DNA of 44,699 bases from Flavobacteriales bacterium (GTDB taxonomy: Bacteria > Bacteroidota > Bacteroidia > Flavobacteriales_E > Vicingaceae). Below the pieces are notes generated by a model, which was given only the letters and a program-made list of their open reading frames with translations, searched no databases and was not told where the DNA came from. The stretch is taken from contig NVUQ01000026.1 of assembly GCA_002401955.1 (NCBI GenBank), forward strand, positions 1 through 44,699. The letters are read 5' to 3'. How positions within the stretch are numbered: position 1 is the stretch's first letter; each line of letters opens with the position of its first letter. Of the stretch, positions 1-8,104 are shown in pieces. Made by a program: the position numbers and the translations under genes.

Positions 1-315
1 AACATCTTTATAGGCCTTTAGTCTAATTGGTTTTTTCGCTATTATGCTACCATGATCGCTAGTGACAATCACTTTTCTTTGCCACTTTTTTATTTCATTT
101 AAAACATCCCTAAACCATGAATTTTCAATCCATGAATAAATAATATCTCTATAGGATGCTTCATCCGTAAGCACCTCTTTTAAGATACCTGATTCAGTTC
201 TTGAATGCGCCAGTATATCAATAAAATTCACAACAATGCATAACAAATCGATATTTTTAGAATATAATGACGAAAATTTCAATGTAGATATGACAATGTT
301 TTCTGAATAGTAGAT
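1..315 (-). pseudogene. 5'-truncated PorX-like PglZ-domain fragment (runs off left edge)
   Basis: Read on the minus strand, 105 codons are open from 315 to the window edge. They contain NFIDILAHSRTES and, near the edge, VIVTSDHGSI, which match the PglZ phosphatase-like domain at the C-terminus of PorX, the T9SS response regulator of Bacteroidota. PorX is about 500 residues, with a receiver domain, a linker and then PglZ. Here the reading frame begins inside PglZ behind stop codons, with no ATG and no receiver domain upstream. I infer a 5'-deleted remnant, unless the missing part was moved elsewhere by rearrangement. The 3' end lies outside the window, so I cannot say whether it is intact. Confidence 0.6.
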
Positions 316-359
316 TTATTAAAATAGGTTTGTAAAACAATAAACAGCTATTTTCGATT

Positions 360-659
360 ATGAAATATAGATATATAGTAATACTTTTATTAGTAAGTAT
401 TTTCAGCTGCTCTAAAAAAACAGATTGTGATAATGCGAAATTGTGTGTCGAGAATACTGGGAATGATACTATTAATTATTGTTAGGGGTGTTATCCTTAT
501 ACCGAAATTCTACTTCCTAAAGAAACAACTTGTATAGATGTTGGTCCAGTACATATATCATCTACTCAAAAGACAACATCTATACAATATTTTGATAGTG
601 ATAAGGGGAATTATGAAATAGAAATGAACGAATGTGAAGTTTTAAAAGAAATAAACTAA
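360..659 (+). pseudogene. Small lipoprotein gene interrupted by an in-frame amber codon
   Basis: A 99-codon frame starts at the ATG at 360 with a lipoprotein signal (MKYRYIVILLLVSIFSC; lipobox Cys at residue 17). TAG at 483-485 replaces codon 42, directly before GCYPYTE, and the same frame then stays open for 57 codons to TAA at 657. The part after the stop keeps the cysteine-containing, secreted-protein character of the first half. A single-base change of TGG, CAG or AAG to TAG is the simplest explanation, making this a recent pseudogene. Readthrough or a sequencing error are alternatives. I do not recognise the family. Confidence 0.5.
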
Positions 660-713
660 GGTTATCAACTTAACAGATAAACACGATTTGCCAACACTTA
701 GCGATCAAAATTA

Positions 714-740
714 AGTGGGTCCGTGGGACCCCACTAATTT
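714..740 (+). terminator. GC-rich hairpin followed by T-rich sequence
   Basis: The arms AGTGGGTCC (714-722) and GGACCCCACT (726-735) pair with one bulged G, and the hairpin is followed by AATTTTATT. It lies 55 bases after the broken lipoprotein gene and would act as its terminator on the plus strand. Confidence 0.4.
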
Positions 741-816
741 TATTGCTTTGTTACACTGAACACCTTCGGGCTTCCCCTCTATATATTAGCTACTTACCCC
801 CTGTGCAGAATCAATA

Positions 817-931
817 ATACCAATTTAATTTCAAAACACCCAACAATGGTTTTTGTATAATGCCGATAGATAATCAAAGCCAGAGAATGAGAGTAACGAA
901 ATTATAGGGCATTTTGATTACAAATCGGTAT
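817..931 (+). repeat. MITE-like repeat family A, copy 1 (complete, 115 bp)
   Basis: The ends form imperfect 25-bp terminal inverted repeats. The left end is ATACCAATTTAATTTCAAAA and, on the other strand, the right end is ATACCGATTTGTAATCAAAA; both continue to CCC, with about 18 of 25 positions matching. An internal arm CCGATAGATAATCAAA (863-878) faces the right terminal arm (913-928), so the RNA would fold into a hairpin. Other copies are at 4455-4562 (reversed), 13757-13871 and 21444-21475 (fragment). It has no coding capacity. Confidence 0.7.
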
Positions 932-1280
932 AAGACCTTACTAATACTTCTTTAATATAAATTTGATTCACCTTAGCATCACCGCCAAAGACTAATGCTA
1001 ATTATTTGACAAGGATCTTTTAATCATTGTATTTAATTGACAATGATTAATCCTTTCTTCTTTTTTGTACTCGACCTTTTTTTAAGATTAAATTTTGATT
1101 AAAGTCATAATACGACAAGATTGAGAAAACCGACCCTTCCTCCTATTCCAGATATGGGAAACAGACCCAATATGGGATGCTCACCCAAAAACAAGAGGCT
1201 ACAACTACCTGAATTTCAGGTATTTAGTTGATTTGTGTTTTGTGGCACAATATTCACACCTTCTTTAAATAAAAACAGCT
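932..1280. other. Intergenic region upstream of the receiver gene
   Basis: I see no gene in this stretch. It holds two direct copies of ATATGGGA (1152-1159 and 1170-1177, 18 bases apart) and a palindrome, CCTGAA-T-TTCAGG, at about 1208-1220. Either could be an operator for the gene at 1281. No convincing TAnnTTTG promoter element was found. Confidence 0.3.
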
Positions 1281-1811
1281 ATGATGAGAAAAAATGAAAT
1301 AATATACAGCGATTACCACGGTGCACTCTACCACATAGAAGCCAACAAAGATGTTGAACTAACTATTTTTATTGTTGATGACGATCCGTTTTATTTAAAG
1401 TTATTAAAAACCCAACTCGCTCGAAATCCAAAATTTGAAATTTTTACTTTCGCCAGTGGTGAAAGTTGTTTAAATGCACTAGAGTTAAAGCCCGATTTAA
1501 TCATATTAGATTATCATTTAGACGGACAACATGCTTTTCTGAAAAAAGGAGATGTTATCGCTGAAGAGATAAAAAAGCTATCTCCTAAAACGGAGACCAT
1601 CATAATTTCATCTGATCACAAATTGGCTCTGGTTGACGAACTGAACCGACCAAACATTCTATTTAAAGACAGTTTTGTAAAAGAAAAAGTTCAAACAAAA
1701 TTTATAGACATATTAAAAATCAGAAAGTTAAAATGGATTCGTGAGGCCATATTTCCTTTATTAATATTAACATTCTTATTTACTTGTATAATTATATACC
1801 TAAAAACCTAA
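1281..1811 (+). CDS. Receiver-domain protein with a C-terminal membrane anchor
   Basis: This is a 176-residue protein. Residues about 27-147 form a CheY-like receiver with all expected positions: acidic cluster DDD33-35, phospho-acceptor D77 in LIILDYHLDG, S110 in IIISS, and K129 in ILFKD. Instead of a DNA-binding or enzymatic output domain, the protein ends in a hydrophobic segment (about 155-173) followed by LKT, so the receiver would face the cytoplasm tethered to the inner membrane. Two adjacent ATGs (1281 and 1284) could start it. A 69-codon gene follows after 4 bases and is probably cotranscribed. No kinase is adjacent. The role is unknown; a phosphate sink or a local signalling protein is possible. 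Confidence 0.75.
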   Translation: MMRKNEIIYSDYHGALYHIEANKDVELTIFIVDDDPFYLKLLKTQLARNPKFEIFTFASGESCLNALELKPDLIILDYHLDGQHAFLKKGDVIAEEIKKLSPKTETIIISSDHKLALVDELNRPNILFKDSFVKEKVQTKFIDILKIRKLKWIREAIFPLLILTFLFTCIIIYLKT

Positions 1812-1815
1812 CATT

Positions 1816-2025
1816 ATGAAAAAATTAAAAGATGACATCAAAAGAATTTTAAAAAATGAATGCCTAACGGAAGAAGAAAAGATTATATTAAAAAAAATGT
1901 TTAAACGTTTTAGTACTACTCGAGAAATTCTTTCTAGAAAAACAATAGATTTTGAATATGAAGAAACACAATCTTTTGGGCTAGACAGCATCCTTAATAG
2001 AGAGCAACAAGTTAAAACCTTTTAA
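1816..2025 (+). CDS. Small hypothetical protein cotranscribed with the tethered receiver
   Basis: This 69-residue, charged, probably alpha-helical cytoplasmic protein starts 4 bases after the receiver gene, which implies translational coupling. It has no signal peptide, no membrane segment and no motif I recognise. The N-terminal half is rich in Lys/Glu (KKLKDDIKRILKN, LTEEEKIILKKMF). It could be a partner of the receiver, but that rests only on position. Confidence 0.5.
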   Translation: MKKLKDDIKRILKNECLTEEEKIILKKMFKRFSTTREILSRKTIDFEYEETQSFGLDSILNREQQVKTF

Positions 2026-2041
2026 TCTATTTAAAGGGTAT

Positions 2042-2099
2042 AAAGTAATAAATTAGGGTGAAAAACCGTTAAATGTAAGAATCCTAATTTATTTACTTT
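2042..2099. promoter_or_regulatory. Long inverted repeat between two operons
   Basis: AAAGTAATAAATTAGG (2042-2057) and CCTAATTTATTTACTTT (2083-2099) pair over 16 bases with a single bulge around a 25-base loop. The hairpin is AT-rich and lacks a U-run, so it may be a weak terminator for the small gene upstream or a 5'-UTR structure of the gene at 2112. Confidence 0.45.
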
Positions 2100-2111
2100 A
2101 AACCTATCGTC

Positions 2112-3413
2112 ATGAAAAACCTCATCTTCATTGCATTTTTCACTATTCTAACACACCAAACTGTAGCACAAAAAACACGATATAACTTACTGTACACTCC
2201 TGGTCAAACTGTATTAAGCACCGAACAAAAAGCATCCATCAAAGAAATATGCACGTGGATAAAACCGAAAGAAACAGTATCTATATTTCCATTAACTTAT
2301 GATAAAGAATACGATAAGCTCTCTTTTTCGAGAAGTGCAACAAACTATGCAGAGCAAATAATAGTTTATGCTAAAAGTATTGGTTTTGAAATAATGGGAA
2401 CACCAAAAAATTTCCCTAGTACTTACAGAGGTTTAAGTATTAGCGTTAACATAAAATATACCAACCCTAAGCTGATTAATGAATTAGCAAGTCTCTTCCC
2501 TGAAAAACCTTCGCAGTTTTTTATTATCGATCCAACTAAAGACACCGTGATATTTGGTAACGAAGGAACCAAACTATTATTTGTTGCCAATAGTTTAATG
2601 TGCCCAAACAAAGTAAGGGTAGAACTAAAAGAGTTTTATGCTATTGATGATTATATTAAAAGCGGACTACCCACCTCCTCTAATGGAAAATTAATTGAAA
2701 CGGGAGGCTCTATTTATTTAGATGCCACAGCAGAAAACAACCCGAAAAAGAAAGTGAAAATTGACCCAAACAAAGGTGTTGCTGTTGATTTTACTATTGG
2801 CAAAAATGACCCTGATATGGAGATATTTGTAAAAGACAAACGCTACCCTAACCAATTAAATTGGGTACGTCCCAACCAAAAACAGAGTAAAAGGGAAGGA
2901 AGTTGGGAAATGACAGAAACAATACTGAATGCTGACAGCAGTATACAATCAGAACAAGTGTTTACATCGAAAGAAGAATGGGAAGCCCATTTACAAAAAC
3001 AAAAAGCAGCCAAAGAAAAGAAGAAACGAGATGTAAAAACGATTCAGAAAACTCAACAAAAAATGGCCAGCAAATTAAAAGTATATAACCTCGGCTTTAT
3101 TAATTGCGATAAGTTTTACAATGAGCCTATGATGGCTTATATAATACCAGCGGATCAAGAAAGAGCCGCTACTTACTACCTAGTTTTTAAAGATATCCGC
3201 GGTGTTATGCAAGGGCTCATAAATAATAAACAAGTCACTTTTGGATCTGTACCTAAAAACAAAGAAGCTACGCTAATTGTAATGTCATACAACGAAAAGC
3301 AAACTTACCTTTATAATACTGAAGTCAATTTAGGAAAATCGGACATTCCTCAAATAGAATTAAAACCGGTTTCCGAAAGTTATTTAAATACACAGTTGGC
3401 ATTGCTTAAATAG
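2112..3413 (+). CDS. Secreted/periplasmic protein with OmpA-like N-terminal region, function unknown
   Basis: The 433-residue protein has a signal peptide (MKNLIFIAFFTILTHQTVAQ). Residues about 22-115 (LLYTPGQTVLSTEQKASIKEI and onward) resemble the start of an OmpA-type module, although the peptidoglycan-binding signature is weak. Residues about 125-255 hold a block common in uncharacterised Bacteroidota surface proteins: FFIIDPTKDTVI, GTKLLF, VRVELKEFYAIDDYI, then LIETGGSIYLDATAE. A Lys/Glu-rich helical stretch lies near 310-345 and the C-terminus is beta-rich. A strong terminator follows, so the gene is its own unit. The cellular role is not known. Confidence 0.65.
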   Translation: MKNLIFIAFFTILTHQTVAQKTRYNLLYTPGQTVLSTEQKASIKEICTWIKPKETVSIFPLTYDKEYDKLSFSRSATNYAEQIIVYAKSIGFEIMGTPKNFPSTYRGLSISVNIKYTNPKLINELASLFPEKPSQFFIIDPTKDTVIFGNEGTKLLFVANSLMCPNKVRVELKEFYAIDDYIKSGLPTSSNGKLIETGGSIYLDATAENNPKKKVKIDPNKGVAVDFTIGKNDPDMEIFVKDKRYPNQLNWVRPNQKQSKREGSWEMTETILNADSSIQSEQVFTSKEEWEAHLQKQKAAKEKKKRDVKTIQKTQQKMASKLKVYNLGFINCDKFYNEPMMAYIIPADQERAATYYLVFKDIRGVMQGLINNKQVTFGSVPKNKEATLIVMSYNEKQTYLYNTEVNLGKSDIPQIELKPVSESYLNTQLALLK

Positions 3414-3449
3414 CAATATTTATAATTAGATTTGAGGTAAATGTAACTT

Positions 3450-3484
3450 GCGAATAAAGTACACATGCACTTTATTCGCTTTTG
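3450..3484 (+). terminator. Intrinsic terminator after the secreted protein gene
   Basis: The perfect 11-bp stem GCGAATAAAGT / ACTTTATTCGC (3450-3460 and 3469-3479) has an 8-base loop and is followed by TTTTG. It ends the transcript of 2112-3413. Confidence 0.75.
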
Positions 3485-3517
3485 TAAGTATTTAAATGCC
3501 TGAAAAATGCCTCCCCA

Positions 3518-4336
3518 ATGAATAGATTATCTAGTGTAATTATTATACTTTTTATTAGTACAAATTTATTTGGACAGAATTTGAATGATTTAATAATTAC
3601 GAAAAATCAAGATTCAATAAGATGTAAAATAACGCTAGTTAATGACGCAAATATATTTTACCAATACAAGAAAAAGAAAAACATTAAAACCGACTATATC
3701 TCAAGAGAATTAGTCCTTGATTTTCGAGGGGATAACCTAGAAAATATTACTGTTAGTAAAAAGGATGTAAAGAGGTATAGCAAGTGTGATACTTGTACGA
3801 ATTGGATTGTAGACCAAGATAACGACACCATATTTTACAATTTAGTCATAAAATATATAGAAAATCCCCCATCCACTCGCTTTAATATTTTAGGTCTGGG
3901 TTATAAAAAAGACTCTACTCTTATCGAATCTATTAAGTGGAAAGACCGCACAACAACCATTCTCTATAATATTTGCGAGATAAAAAGTGTTTCTTGGAAT
4001 GGTATTAATTACTTCACGTTTAAACCTGATTTCCGCTATGAACATTCTAATGTAAAGTATATGTGTGAAAAATATTTGGGTTATTATGAAGTGAAAAGTA
4101 AAGTTTCATTAATTCGTTTCACATCGGTTTATGAATCTCAGGATGTAAATATGACACATAGCTTATCCTCCAGTATTAAAACTTCACCTGAATATTGTAT
4201 TGAAATTGGGTCCGATAAAATAATGATTCCAAAGTGGAACAGAGCGAAACATTTCAGAATTGCAATGATGGAAGTTTTACACCAAGACAAAAAGTTGGTT
4301 GAAAGAATAAAGAATTTGAATATGAAGACATTGTAG
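3518..4336 (+). CDS. Secreted hypothetical protein (Bacteroidota-type, 272 aa)
   Basis: The signal peptide MNRLSSVIIILFISTNLFGQ is followed by NDLIITKNQDSIRCKITLVN, a start seen in many uncharacterised exported Bacteroidota proteins that begin with a 'D.I....GD.I.CKI' strand pattern. A CDTC pair sits near residue 91. The C-terminus (KIMIPKWNRAKHFRIAM and onward) resembles the ends of the same protein group. The last 166 coding bases and 65 bases of downstream DNA are duplicated at 13435-13665. Function is not recognised. Confidence 0.65.
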   Translation: MNRLSSVIIILFISTNLFGQNLNDLIITKNQDSIRCKITLVNDANIFYQYKKKKNIKTDYISRELVLDFRGDNLENITVSKKDVKRYSKCDTCTNWIVDQDNDTIFYNLVIKYIENPPSTRFNILGLGYKKDSTLIESIKWKDRTTTILYNICEIKSVSWNGINYFTFKPDFRYEHSNVKYMCEKYLGYYEVKSKVSLIRFTSVYESQDVNMTHSLSSSIKTSPEYCIEIGSDKIMIPKWNRAKHFRIAMMEVLHQDKKLVERIKNLNMKTL

Positions 4337-4401
4337 AGATAATAAATATCTATAATCAAAACATTAAATAAAGAGAAAAAAGCTTTTTTGTTCTCGATAT
4401 A
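4171..4401 (+). repeat. Source copy of a duplicated 231-bp gene tail
   Basis: This segment covers the last 166 bases of the gene at 3518-4336 plus its terminator. It recurs at 13435-13665 with only a handful of substitutions and the same length of 231 bp. Identity begins and ends abruptly (CAGTATTAAAAC at the start, TTCTCGATATA at the end). Confidence 0.85.
4373..4396 (+). terminator. Probable terminator with adjacent hairpin
   Basis: GAGAA-AAAAGCTTTT-TTGTTCTC forms an AT-rich stem 36 bases after the stop codon of the secreted protein. A second perfect hairpin, TACCGAA-ATAAA-TTCGGTA, follows at 4400-4418. The same arrangement is kept in the duplicate at 13640-13684, with a different but still paired second stem. 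Confidence 0.45.
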
Positions 4402-4425
4402 CCGAAATAAATTCGGTAAAGGCAA
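4391..4425 (+). repeat. Dispersed hairpin repeat B, copy 1 (CTCGATA type)
   Basis: GTTCTCGATA is followed by a 7-bp hairpin (TACCGAA/TTCGGTA, 4400-4418) and then a degenerate CTGACGAAC end. Copy 2 at 13655-13698 has the same left end, a different stem (TTTCGAT/ATCGAAA) and the end CACTCGAACTGACA. The stem sequence changes while pairing is kept. Confidence 0.5.
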
Positions 4426-4454
4426 TTCTGACGAACCTTTCTACTCACTTGTTT

Positions 4455-4562
4455 TACCGATTTGTAATCAAAATTCCCGATAATTTCGTTGCACTTATTC
4501 TCAATCTTTGATTTTCTATCGGCATTACACAATAACCATTGTTGGGTGTTTTGAAATTAAAT
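4455..4562 (-). repeat. MITE-like repeat family A, copy 2 (reversed)
   Basis: On the minus strand this reads CGCATTTAATTTCAAAACAC...CCCAACAATGG, then CCGATAGAAAATCAAAG, then the right end ATTTTGATTACAAATCGGTA. It matches copies 1 and 3 along its length, with a diverged left end. It lies 37 bases after hairpin repeat B, and copy 3 lies in the same position relative to the second duplicated gene tail but in the other orientation. Confidence 0.7.
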
Positions 4563-4656
4563 GCGATGTAGTTCATCTCCAAAATTTCACTACCTTGGTG
4601 CTATTAAAAAACTGTAATAAACGAAAACATAGAGTTGTTACTGTAGCACTTAAAAA

Positions 4657-7080
4657 ATGAAAAAACTACTCTTCATATTAATATTATTGCCACTACTAAG
4701 TGGTGCCCAAACCAACCTAGATAGCCTCTGGAGTGTTTGGAATGACCCTGCCCAACCCGATACCAGCCGCCTAAAAGCAATGTATAAAATAGCTCGGCAT
4801 GGCTATCTATTCTCCCAACCAGACAGTGCCTTTTATTTTGCTCAACTACAATATGATTTAGCAGAGCAGAAAAACGAAAAAAAACACATGGCAAATGCCC
4901 TAAATACACAAGGCGTTTCATTTGCAATTAGAGGTAACCATACCAAGGCCATTAACTACTACACTAGATGTTTAAAAATTTATGAAGAAATAGGAAATAA
5001 AAAAGGCATGGGCAACACCTTTAATAACATTGGGATGAATTATATGGAACAAGGCGAATATGCCAAAGCCATTGACTACTACACTAAAAGTTTAAAGATT
5101 GATAAAGAATTAGGGGATAAAAAAAGCATGGCAACATCCTTTAATAACATTGGTATTATTTATTACCACCAAGTCGAATATGCCAAAGCCAATGACTACT
5201 TCACTAAAAGTTTACAGATTGATGAAGAAATAGGGGATAAACAAGGCATGGCCCACTCCCTTAATGATATTGGGAATGTTTATTACGAGCAAGGCAACTA
5301 TGCCAAGGCTATTGAATACTACACTAAAAGTTTAAATATTAAAGAAGAAATAGGAGATAAAAATGGCATGGCTGATTCCTTTAATAACATTGGACTTATA
5401 TATTACGAGCAAGGCGACTATGCTAAGGCCATTGACTATTTCACTAATAGTTTAAAGATTAAGGAAGAAATGGGAGATAAAAAAGGCATGAGCACCTCTT
5501 TTAATAATATTGGAGCTATTTATTTGAATCAAGGTGAATATGCCAAGGCCATTGACTACCACACTAAAGGTTTAAAGATTAAAGAAGAAATAGGAGATAA
5601 AAATGGCATGGCAATGTTCCTTAATAACATTGGGGCTATTTATCACGAGAAAGGCAACTATGCCAAAGCCATTGACTACTACACTAATAGTTTAAATATT
5701 AAAGAAGAAATAGGGGGTAAAAAAGGCATAGCTGACTCCTTTAATAACATTGGGAATGTTTATATGAAACAAGGCGAATATACCAAAGCTATGGACTACT
5801 ACACTAAAAGTTTAAAGATTGCTGAAGAAATCGGGAATAAAAATAGCATGGCTGCATCCCTTAATAATATTGGGAATATTTATTACGACCAAGGCAACTA
5901 TGCCAAGGCAAAGGAGTACAATTTACATGCCCTTAACATTGCACAAGAAGTCGGTGTCGCCTTACAAATTAAAGGTGCTTCAAAATCTTTATGGAAGGCA
6001 CACAGCAAGTTAGGCAACTATAAAGAAAGCCTTGCCATGTATGAACTTCACATTGCAACACGCGATAGTATCAATTCTGAAGAAAACCAGAAAGAGGTTA
6101 TTCGGCAGGAGTTTAAATACAATTACGAAAAGAAAGAAGCAATAGCCAATACTAAACATGCTGCAGCAATGCTGCAACAAGAAACGCAAGCACTAGCAGA
6201 ACAAAAACAACAGAACATTATCATTGCCTCTGGTACTGTTGGATTAGGACTGATACTCATCTTTACGTTTTTTGTCGTCAGCCGTTTACGGCTTAGCCGC
6301 AGACAGAAAAAAATAATAGAGCTACAAAAAACCGAAGTAGAACAGCAAAAAAAGGTGGTTGAAATAGCCAATGCACAAAAAGACAATATGTTCTCTATTA
6401 TTGGTCACGATTTAAGAGCACCTATCAGTCAGCTAAATATGGGACTGAACATGCTTTACAAAAAGAATCTTTCGGATGAAGAACGGGAAGAAATCCTCAC
6501 AGAATTGGAACGCGATGCGGGCCACACCTACTCCTTGTTAGACAATTTATTGAATTGGGCTATTAGCCAAAAAGGACTACTCATTTATCAACCTAAAATA
6601 CAGTCTATTGAACCCATAATTAAAGAAAATCTGCAATTATTTACCAAAGAGGCCAAACGAAAACAAATTCACCTTAGTGCCGATTTATCAAAAGAGGCTA
6701 GCGCTTATTTCGATCAATACATGGTTAACACCGTTATTAGAAACCTAATTGCCAACGCCTTAAAGTTTACAGAACCCGAAGGAAAGATAAATGTTTCTTC
6801 ACGTATAATAAAACAAGCTGATTCTTTTAAAGAAGAACAATTGGAAATAAGCGTTAGCGATACCGGAATAGGTATTTCTAATGATGTTTTACCTGAGCTG
6901 TTTAAGCAAAACAAACACATTCGCACTTTTGGCACCAATAACGAAAAAGGATCAGGCCTTGGGCTACATATATGCAAAGAGATGATTGAGAAAAATAAAG
7001 GTAAAATAACCATTCAAAACAATGCTGATAAAGGATGTAATGTTAGGTTTAATTTACCCCTGCTAGCCATTAATGCTTAG
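4657..7080 (+). CDS. TPR-repeat sensor histidine kinase
   Basis: The 807-residue protein has a signal peptide (MKKLLFILILLPLLSGAQ), then about ten 40-residue tetratricopeptide repeats up to about residue 470 (consensus NNIG.IYY.QG.YAKAIDYYTKSL), a coiled segment, one membrane helix (about 521-543), a coiled linker and a cytoplasmic kinase core. The core has H584 in IGHDLRAPISQLNMGL (HisKA), the N-box N696/N700, G1 DTGIG from D735 and G2 GSGLGL from G765. The TPR part would be periplasmic and may bind a peptide or protein. No receiver domain is fused. The nearest regulator is the convergent NarL-type gene at 7303-7959, a likely partner by position, although such regulators more often pair with HisKA_3 kinases. 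The repeats are also similar at DNA level. Confidence 0.85.
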   Translation: MKKLLFILILLPLLSGAQTNLDSLWSVWNDPAQPDTSRLKAMYKIARHGYLFSQPDSAFYFAQLQYDLAEQKNEKKHMANALNTQGVSFAIRGNHTKAINYYTRCLKIYEEIGNKKGMGNTFNNIGMNYMEQGEYAKAIDYYTKSLKIDKELGDKKSMATSFNNIGIIYYHQVEYAKANDYFTKSLQIDEEIGDKQGMAHSLNDIGNVYYEQGNYAKAIEYYTKSLNIKEEIGDKNGMADSFNNIGLIYYEQGDYAKAIDYFTNSLKIKEEMGDKKGMSTSFNNIGAIYLNQGEYAKAIDYHTKGLKIKEEIGDKNGMAMFLNNIGAIYHEKGNYAKAIDYYTNSLNIKEEIGGKKGIADSFNNIGNVYMKQGEYTKAMDYYTKSLKIAEEIGNKNSMAASLNNIGNIYYDQGNYAKAKEYNLHALNIAQEVGVALQIKGASKSLWKAHSKLGNYKESLAMYELHIATRDSINSEENQKEVIRQEFKYNYEKKEAIANTKHAAAMLQQETQALAEQKQQNIIIASGTVGLGLILIFTFFVVSRLRLSRRQKKIIELQKTEVEQQKKVVEIANAQKDNMFSIIGHDLRAPISQLNMGLNMLYKKNLSDEEREEILTELERDAGHTYSLLDNLLNWAISQKGLLIYQPKIQSIEPIIKENLQLFTKEAKRKQIHLSADLSKEASAYFDQYMVNTVIRNLIANALKFTEPEGKINVSSRIIKQADSFKEEQLEISVSDTGIGISNDVLPELFKQNKHIRTFGTNNEKGSGLGLHICKEMIEKNKGKITIQNNADKGCNVRFNLPLLAINA
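4921..5940 (+). repeat. Tandem 120-bp DNA repeats encoding the TPRs
   Basis: About eight and a half 120-bp units run through this stretch in register with the 40-residue TPR period. Blocks such as TATGCCAAAGCCATTGACTA and TTTAATAACATTGG recur almost unchanged. The DNA-level similarity suggests recent expansion or gene conversion, and the repeat number may differ between strains. Confidence 0.8.
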
Positions 7081-7302
7081 TGAATAAACCATATGCATTA
7101 ATGTGCAGTATGAAACCTCCCTACGAAATATCAAATAAAATATTAAGCCTAATGTGTTCCCTGTTTAGAAACATACAACTTATAAAAAACACCAAAAGTA
7201 TCATTTGAAACACAACCTAAGTGTCGAAAGCGTAGATGGAAAAGGAAGTTAATTCAAATTCTCCTTTGCACTGATTCAGAGTTAAGCTCAAAAGCTTCTG
7301 CA

Positions 7303-7959
7303 CTAGTTTTCTGAAATTAAACTACGATTTAACAATACAAATTTAAGGAGACTATTAGCTCCATTAATTTCTAGCTTCTTACAGATGTTTGCACGGTGAT
7401 TTTCAATTGTTTTAGGACTCACAAAAAGTTCCTGAGAAATCTGTTTACTAGTTTTCTCTAGTGCAATCATTTTCAATATACGCAGCTCAGCTGTAGTCAG
7501 CAAGCTATGAAAATCGTTTGAAACCTGCCGATTTGCCTTCGCCTGTTTAACAAGAAACTCAGACAATACTGGACTAATATACATTTTTCCATCCGCCACC
7601 ATCCTTATCGAATCAACAATACCAGTAATTGCATTCTCCTTTAATACAAACCCCATAGCACCAACTGCTATGGCCTCATTAAATAATTCCTCTTCTTTAT
7701 ATGCAGTCAAAATAATGACCTTAGCACGAATAGATTCTGCCTGAATACGCTTAGCAACTTCAAGTCCCGTTAACCCTGGCATCTGAATATCCAACACAAC
7801 CACTTCTGGATCACTATTAGGAATTAATTCTAGGACTTCACTTCCATTTCCAACATCCGCAATTACTTGCATATCTGGCTGTGTGTCAATCACATCAACT
7901 AATCCTTTCCTAAAAATAGGGTGATCATCCGCTACTAATACTCTAATTGTTGTCTTCAT
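7303..7959 (-). CDS. NarL/FixJ-family response regulator (receiver + LuxR HTH)
   Basis: The 218-residue protein has an N-terminal receiver (about 5-120) with D11/D12, phospho-acceptor D57 in VVVLDIQMPG, T85 in IILTA and K107 in FVLKE. A C-terminal LuxR-type helix-turn-helix (about 150-212) carries the typical LTTAELRILKMIA, TSKQISQELFVSPKTIENHR and ICKKL segments. It is convergent with the TPR kinase gene and divergent from glnN, with 145 bases between the two start codons. That spacer contains the palindrome TAGTGGT-TT-ACCACTA. A role in controlling glnN and its own gene is inferred from position only. Confidence 0.9.
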   Translation of the reverse strand: MKTTIRVLVADDHPIFRKGLVDVIDTQPDMQVIADVGNGSEVLELIPNSDPEVVVLDIQMPGLTGLEVAKRIQAESIRAKVIILTAYKEEELFNEAIAVGAMGFVLKENAITGIVDSIRMVADGKMYISPVLSEFLVKQAKANRQVSNDFHSLLTTAELRILKMIALEKTSKQISQELFVSPKTIENHRANICKKLEINGANSLLKFVLLNRSLISEN

Positions 7960-7997
7960 GAATCTACTTTTTTACAAATATCGAACTTTCTTTAGAA

Positions 7998-8013
7998 TAG
8001 TGGTTTACCACTA
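7998..8013. promoter_or_regulatory. Palindromic operator candidate in the regulator-glnN spacer
   Basis: TAGTGGT and ACCACTA are perfect 7-bp arms around TT. The centre is about 68 bases upstream of the glnN start site predicted from the promoter at 8037-8067, which is a usual activator position. On the other strand it overlaps where the -33 box of the regulator promoter (GATATTTG at 7975-7982) would lie. It is therefore a reasonable binding site for the regulator at 7303-7959, but nothing in the sequence proves this. Confidence 0.45.
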
Positions 8014-8036
8014 GTAAAAATGATGGAAAACTCCTA

Positions 8037-8067
8037 TTGTCAACTATTAACGCTAAGGCTAGATTTG
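8037..8067 (+). promoter_or_regulatory. glnN promoter, Bacteroidetes type
   Basis: TTG (8037-8039), then 20 bases, then TAGATTTG (8060-8067), matching TTG-N20-TAnnTTTG. The trp leader promoter in this window has the same spacing. Transcription would start near 8074, leaving about 30 bases of 5' UTR. Confidence 0.6.
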
Positions 8068-8104
8068 TCATAAATTTATTTAGAGAACTTTAAAACATAA
8101 TATT

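Noticed and set aside
4400..4418. Hairpin TACCGAA/TTCGGTA as a stand-alone terminator
   Set aside because: It has no U-run and is better explained as the stem of dispersed repeat B.
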